DNA of 64,000 bases, taken from the NCBI RefSeq assembly GCF_024623065.1, contig NZ_JANJZR010000013.1, positions 1-64,000 of the forward strand. Direction: 5' to 3'. The notes under the pieces were generated by a model. The model had not been told where the DNA came from and searched no databases. It was given only the letters and a program-made list of their open reading frames with translations. This DNA comes from Bacteroides acidifaciens. Lineage in GTDB: Bacteria; Bacteroidota; Bacteroidia; Bacteroidales; Bacteroidaceae. The position numbers and the translations under genes were made by a program. Below, piece by piece: positions 61,163-64,000 of the stretch. The number at the start of each line of letters is the position of its first letter. Position 1 is the stretch's first letter.

Positions 61163-62626
61163 ATGAAAAAAGTATTTCTTCTGACAATTCTGCTAAACAT
61201 TACTTTTATAGCCAAAGGGCAAACTTTACTAAGCCTGGATAGTTGCCGTGCTTTAGCCCTTGCTAACAATAAAGATTTGTTGATTAGCAATGAGAAAATA
61301 AATGCCGCCCACTACCAGCGGAAGGCCGCATTTACCAATTACCTGCCTAATTTCTCGGCAACTGGAACATATATGAGAAATCAAAAAGAGTTCTCTTTAT
61401 TGAATACCGACCAGAAAGCTGCGCTTTCTGGATTAGGAACTAATCTGGCAGGTCCTATCCAACAAGCTGCAACCGAGATTACAACAGCACATCCAGAATT
61501 GGCACCACTTATTGCTTCCCTAAGCGGAAAACTAGGAGCGGCTCTGCCGGCTCTCGACCAAGCGGGAAACTCTTTAGTGGATGCGCTCCGTACAGATACG
61601 AGAAATGTCTATGCAGGTGCCATTACATTGACACAGCCTTTATACATGGGTGGAAAAATCCGGGCGTACAACAAAATAACAAAGTATGCCGAAGAATTGG
61701 CTCAACAACAACACCATGGCGGTATGCAGGAAGTAATCATGAGTACAGACCAAGCTTACTGGCAAGTTATTTCACTGGTTAATAAGAAGAAGCTGGCGGA
61801 AGGTTATTTAAAGCTTTTGCAACAGCTGGACAGTGATGTAGAAAAAATGATTCATGAAGGAGTAGCCACCAAAGCGGACGGTCTGTCTGTACGCGTCAAG
61901 GTTAATGAAGCGGAAATGACACTCACCAAAGTGGAAGACGGATTGAGCCTTGCCCGAATGCTGTTGTGTCAACTATGTGGCATTGATCTTAGCTCCCCCA
62001 TCACGCTGGCAGATGAAAATATGGAAGATATTCCATTACTGACAACAGACCTTCATTTCGATTTGTCTACCGCTTATGAGAATCGTCCGGAAATACGTAG
62101 TCTCGAATTAGCAACACAGATTTACAAACAGAAAGTAAACGTAACCCGCGCCGAACATCTTCCCTCCATCGCATTGATGGGGAATTATATGGTAACCAAT
62201 CCTTCTGTCTTCAATAGCTTTGAAAACAAATTCAAAGGCATGTGGAATGTGGGAGTGATGGTACAGATACCTATATGGCACTGGGGAGAAGGTATTTATA
62301 AAACCAAAGCAGCAAAAGCCGAAGCCCGCATTGCACAATACCAGCTTCAGGACGCACGCGAAAAAATAGAGTTGCAAGTCAATCAAGCCGCTTTCAAGGT
62401 AAAGGAAGCAGGTAAGAAACTGGTTATGTCTTCCAAAAACATGGAAAAAGCGGAAGAGAATCTGCGCTATGCAACGCTTGGTTTTAAGGAGGGAGTGATT
62501 GCCACCAGCAATGTTCTTGAAGCACAAACAGCATGGCTGTCCGCTCATTCAGAAAAGATTGACGCACAAATAGATGTGAAGTTAACAGAAATCTATCTGA
62601 AGAAATCTCTGGGAACACTGAAATAA
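61163..62626 (+). CDS. TolC-family outer membrane efflux protein
   Basis: 487 residues from MKKVFLLTILLN with signal peptide ending AKGQ; a start 12 bases upstream is possible. Two OEP repeats of long helices and barrel strands are seen ('LDSCRALALANNKDLLISNE', 'ITLTQPLYMGGKIRAYNK', 'VMVQIPIWHWGEGIYKTKAA'). It forms the exit duct of a tripartite pump with the two following genes. Confidence 0.93.
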   Translation: MKKVFLLTILLNITFIAKGQTLLSLDSCRALALANNKDLLISNEKINAAHYQRKAAFTNYLPNFSATGTYMRNQKEFSLLNTDQKAALSGLGTNLAGPIQQAATEITTAHPELAPLIASLSGKLGAALPALDQAGNSLVDALRTDTRNVYAGAITLTQPLYMGGKIRAYNKITKYAEELAQQQHHGGMQEVIMSTDQAYWQVISLVNKKKLAEGYLKLLQQLDSDVEKMIHEGVATKADGLSVRVKVNEAEMTLTKVEDGLSLARMLLCQLCGIDLSSPITLADENMEDIPLLTTDLHFDLSTAYENRPEIRSLELATQIYKQKVNVTRAEHLPSIALMGNYMVTNPSVFNSFENKFKGMWNVGVMVQIPIWHWGEGIYKTKAAKAEARIAQYQLQDAREKIELQVNQAAFKVKEAGKKLVMSSKNMEKAEENLRYATLGFKEGVIATSNVLEAQTAWLSAHSEKIDAQIDVKLTEIYLKKSLGTLK

Positions 62627-62725
62627 ATAAAAAGCAGAAAAATAAAGTAAAGAACCCAATCAGAAACAACCCAATCCCTAACCAACTCACAATCCATAAA
62701 TCATAATTCATAATTCATAAATCAT

Positions 62726-63718
62726 ATGGCACCTATAAAATCACAAAACAGCAATATGCTGCTTGCATTCCTTACTCTACTTGGAGTTATTGCAATCGTT
62801 GCAGTCGTTGGCTTCTTCATGCTTCGCAAAGGTCCTGAAATTATACAGGGACAGGCTGAAGTTACCGAGTATCGCGTTTCGAGCAAAGTTCCGGGACGTA
62901 TATTGGAATTTCGCGTGAAAGAAGGACAAAGCGTCAATGCCGGAGATACGCTGGCCATTTTGGAAGCTCCTGACGTAGTGGCAAAAATGGAACAGGCACG
63001 TGCTGCCGAAGCTGCCGCACAGGCACAAAACGCAAAAGCAATCAAGGGCGCACGTCAGGAACAAATCCAGGCGGCATACGAAATGTGGCAAAAAGCCCAA
63101 GCAGGCGTCACCATTGCCGAAAAATCATATCAACGTGTAAAGAATCTCTATGAGCAGGGAGTAATGCCGGCACAGAAATTGGATGAAGTCACTGCGCAAC
63201 GAGATGCAAGCATTGCTACAGAGAAAGCAGCCAAAGCGCAATATACCATGGCAAAGAACGGAGCGGAACGTGAAGATAAGATGGCTGCGGAAGCTTTGGT
63301 AAACCGGGCAAAAGGTGCTGTTGCCGAAGTAGAATCGTACATAAAGGAGACTTATCTCATAGCACAGGCTGCGGGAGAAGTTTCAGAGATATTCCCGAAG
63401 GTAGGCGAATTGGTGGGTACCGGTGCTCCTATCATGAATATCGCCGAACTTAACGATATGTGGGTAACATTCAACGTACGCGAGGACCTGCTCAAAAATC
63501 TGACAATGGGTTCGGAATTCGAAGCAATCATTCCTGCTTTGGATAATAAAAAGATCCGCCTCAAAGTATATTATCTGAAAGACTTAGGCACTTATGCTGC
63601 CTGGAAAGCAACCAAAACAACCGGACAGTTCGATCTGAAAACATTCGAAGTAAAAGCTTCTCCGACAGAGAAGGTGGAAAACCTCCGTCCAGGTATGTCT
63701 GTCATCATTGGCAAGTAA
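62726..63718 (+). CDS. HlyD-family periplasmic adaptor
   Basis: 330 residues. N-terminal membrane anchor ('LLAFLTLLGVIAIVAVVGFF'), biotinyl-lipoyl-like half ('VSSKVPGRILEFRVKEGQSV', 'NAGDTLAILEAPDV'), a helical hairpin (about 85-200, Ala/Glu/Gln-rich), the second lipoyl half ('IAQAAGEVSEIFPKVGELVG') and a beta-barrel ('NDMWVTFNVREDLLKNLTMG'). Connects the inner membrane permease with TolC. A 99-base gap with repeated CATAA(T/A)TCAT words precedes it. Confidence 0.93.
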   Translation: MAPIKSQNSNMLLAFLTLLGVIAIVAVVGFFMLRKGPEIIQGQAEVTEYRVSSKVPGRILEFRVKEGQSVNAGDTLAILEAPDVVAKMEQARAAEAAAQAQNAKAIKGARQEQIQAAYEMWQKAQAGVTIAEKSYQRVKNLYEQGVMPAQKLDEVTAQRDASIATEKAAKAQYTMAKNGAEREDKMAAEALVNRAKGAVAEVESYIKETYLIAQAAGEVSEIFPKVGELVGTGAPIMNIAELNDMWVTFNVREDLLKNLTMGSEFEAIIPALDNKKIRLKVYYLKDLGTYAAWKATKTTGQFDLKTFEVKASPTEKVENLRPGMSVIIGK

Positions 63719-63720
63719 TC

Positions 63721-64000
63721 ATGAGAGAGAGAGAAAAGAAATATATAGCTCTGTGGCAGGTCATGCAAAGAGAGTGTCGGCGGTTGGTATCACGCCCGCT
63801 CTACCTATTCTGTATGGTCATCGCGCCGCTGTTTTGCTATATATTTTTCACCACCTTAATGGACTCGGGGCTTCCCAAGGATCTTCCTGCGGGAGTAGTA
63901 GATATGGATGATTCGTCTACTTCCCGTAATATTGTCCGCAATCTGGATGCTTTTTCGCAGACAGGGATCGTAGCTCATTACAGTAATGTGACAGATGCAC
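63721..64000 (+). CDS. ABC-2 type transporter permease, 5' part
   Basis: Open from ATG 63721, 2 bases after the adaptor stop, to the right edge without a stop; 93 codons are present. 'REREKKYIALWQVMQRECRR', the membrane segment 'LYLFCMVIAPLFCYIFFTTL' and 'LPAGVVDMDDSSTSRNIVRN' are typical of the YhbR/YhhJ-like ABC-2 permeases that go with HlyD and TolC. The rest and probably a second permease lie outside the window. Confidence 0.88.
   Translation, partial: MREREKKYIALWQVMQRECRRLVSRPLYLFCMVIAPLFCYIFFTTLMDSGLPKDLPAGVVDMDDSSTSRNIVRNLDAFSQTGIVAHYSNVTDA

Noticed and set aside
62627..62725. CATAATTCATAA-type repeats before the adaptor gene as a regulatory array
   Set aside because: Only two to four short AT-rich words without clear period; common low-complexity sequence in Bacteroides gaps.
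1..64000. tRNA, rRNA and riboswitch search by eye
   Set aside because: No cloverleaf, rRNA-like stretch or known riboswitch core was recognised in the gaps; a covariance-model scan would be needed to exclude small RNAs.

Overview
The window is a stretch of a Bacteroides-type chromosome (phylum Bacteroidota). The evidence is a SusC/SusD pair with an ECF sigma/FecR anti-sigma couple, many lipoproteins with a Bacteroidota lipobox, a Mfa1/FimB-type fimbrial operon, and repeated use of the Bacteroides -7 promoter element TAnnTTTG, often far from any Shine-Dalgarno sequence. No rRNA, tRNA, CRISPR array or intact insertion sequence was recognised.

Layout. 97-9041 (minus): sigma factor, anti-sigma factor, SusC, SusD, a phosphodiester glycosidase-like lipoprotein and a BACON/leucine-rich-repeat lipoprotein; this looks like a small uptake locus switched on through SusC signalling. 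9196-15501 (plus): an AT-rich accessory island holding a disrupted Cys-rich gene with a cysteine-peptidase-like C-terminus, two mosaic secreted paralogues made by a tandem duplication, a transglutaminase lipoprotein and an O-antigen-ligase-like membrane protein. 15617-20234: recJ, recQ and a TPR protein. 20287-24530: an aromatic amino acid operon (pheA, aminotransferase, DAHP synthase-chorismate mutase, tyrA) behind a Phe/Tyr-rich leader peptide and attenuator. 24579-38342: housekeeping genes (dnaG; folE, SPOR, tpiA, DoxX, DUF1599; M23 peptidase, ndk; recG, ispD, DJ-1, TonB/ExbD/ExbB, pdxJ).

38343-49770: a Mfa-type fimbrial operon (minus) lying between pdxJ and nadK, flanked on the pdxJ side by a 14-bp inverted repeat and a 22-bp periodic array. 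49771-53535: nadK, a coiled-coil membrane protein and mdh, with two more 22-bp periodic arrays between them. 53566-60930 (minus): a tight five-gene cassette SWIM - DUF5691 - MoxR ATPase - DUF5682 - VWA, the best candidate here for a poorly described system. 61009-64000: the start of a TolC / HlyD / ABC-2 permease efflux operon that runs off the right edge.

Main points of interest: (1) the SWIM-MoxR-VWA cassette, in which DUF5682 carries motifs like those of the TraB/Tiki hydrolases; (2) three intergenic arrays with the same 22-bp period but unrelated sequences; (3) a clear Phe/Tyr transcription attenuator; (4) a possible toxin/immunity island with duplicated secreted proteins; (5) a fimbrial lipoprotein ending in four 42-residue Tyr-rich repeats. 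All family names are from recognition of sequence features only; no database search was run.
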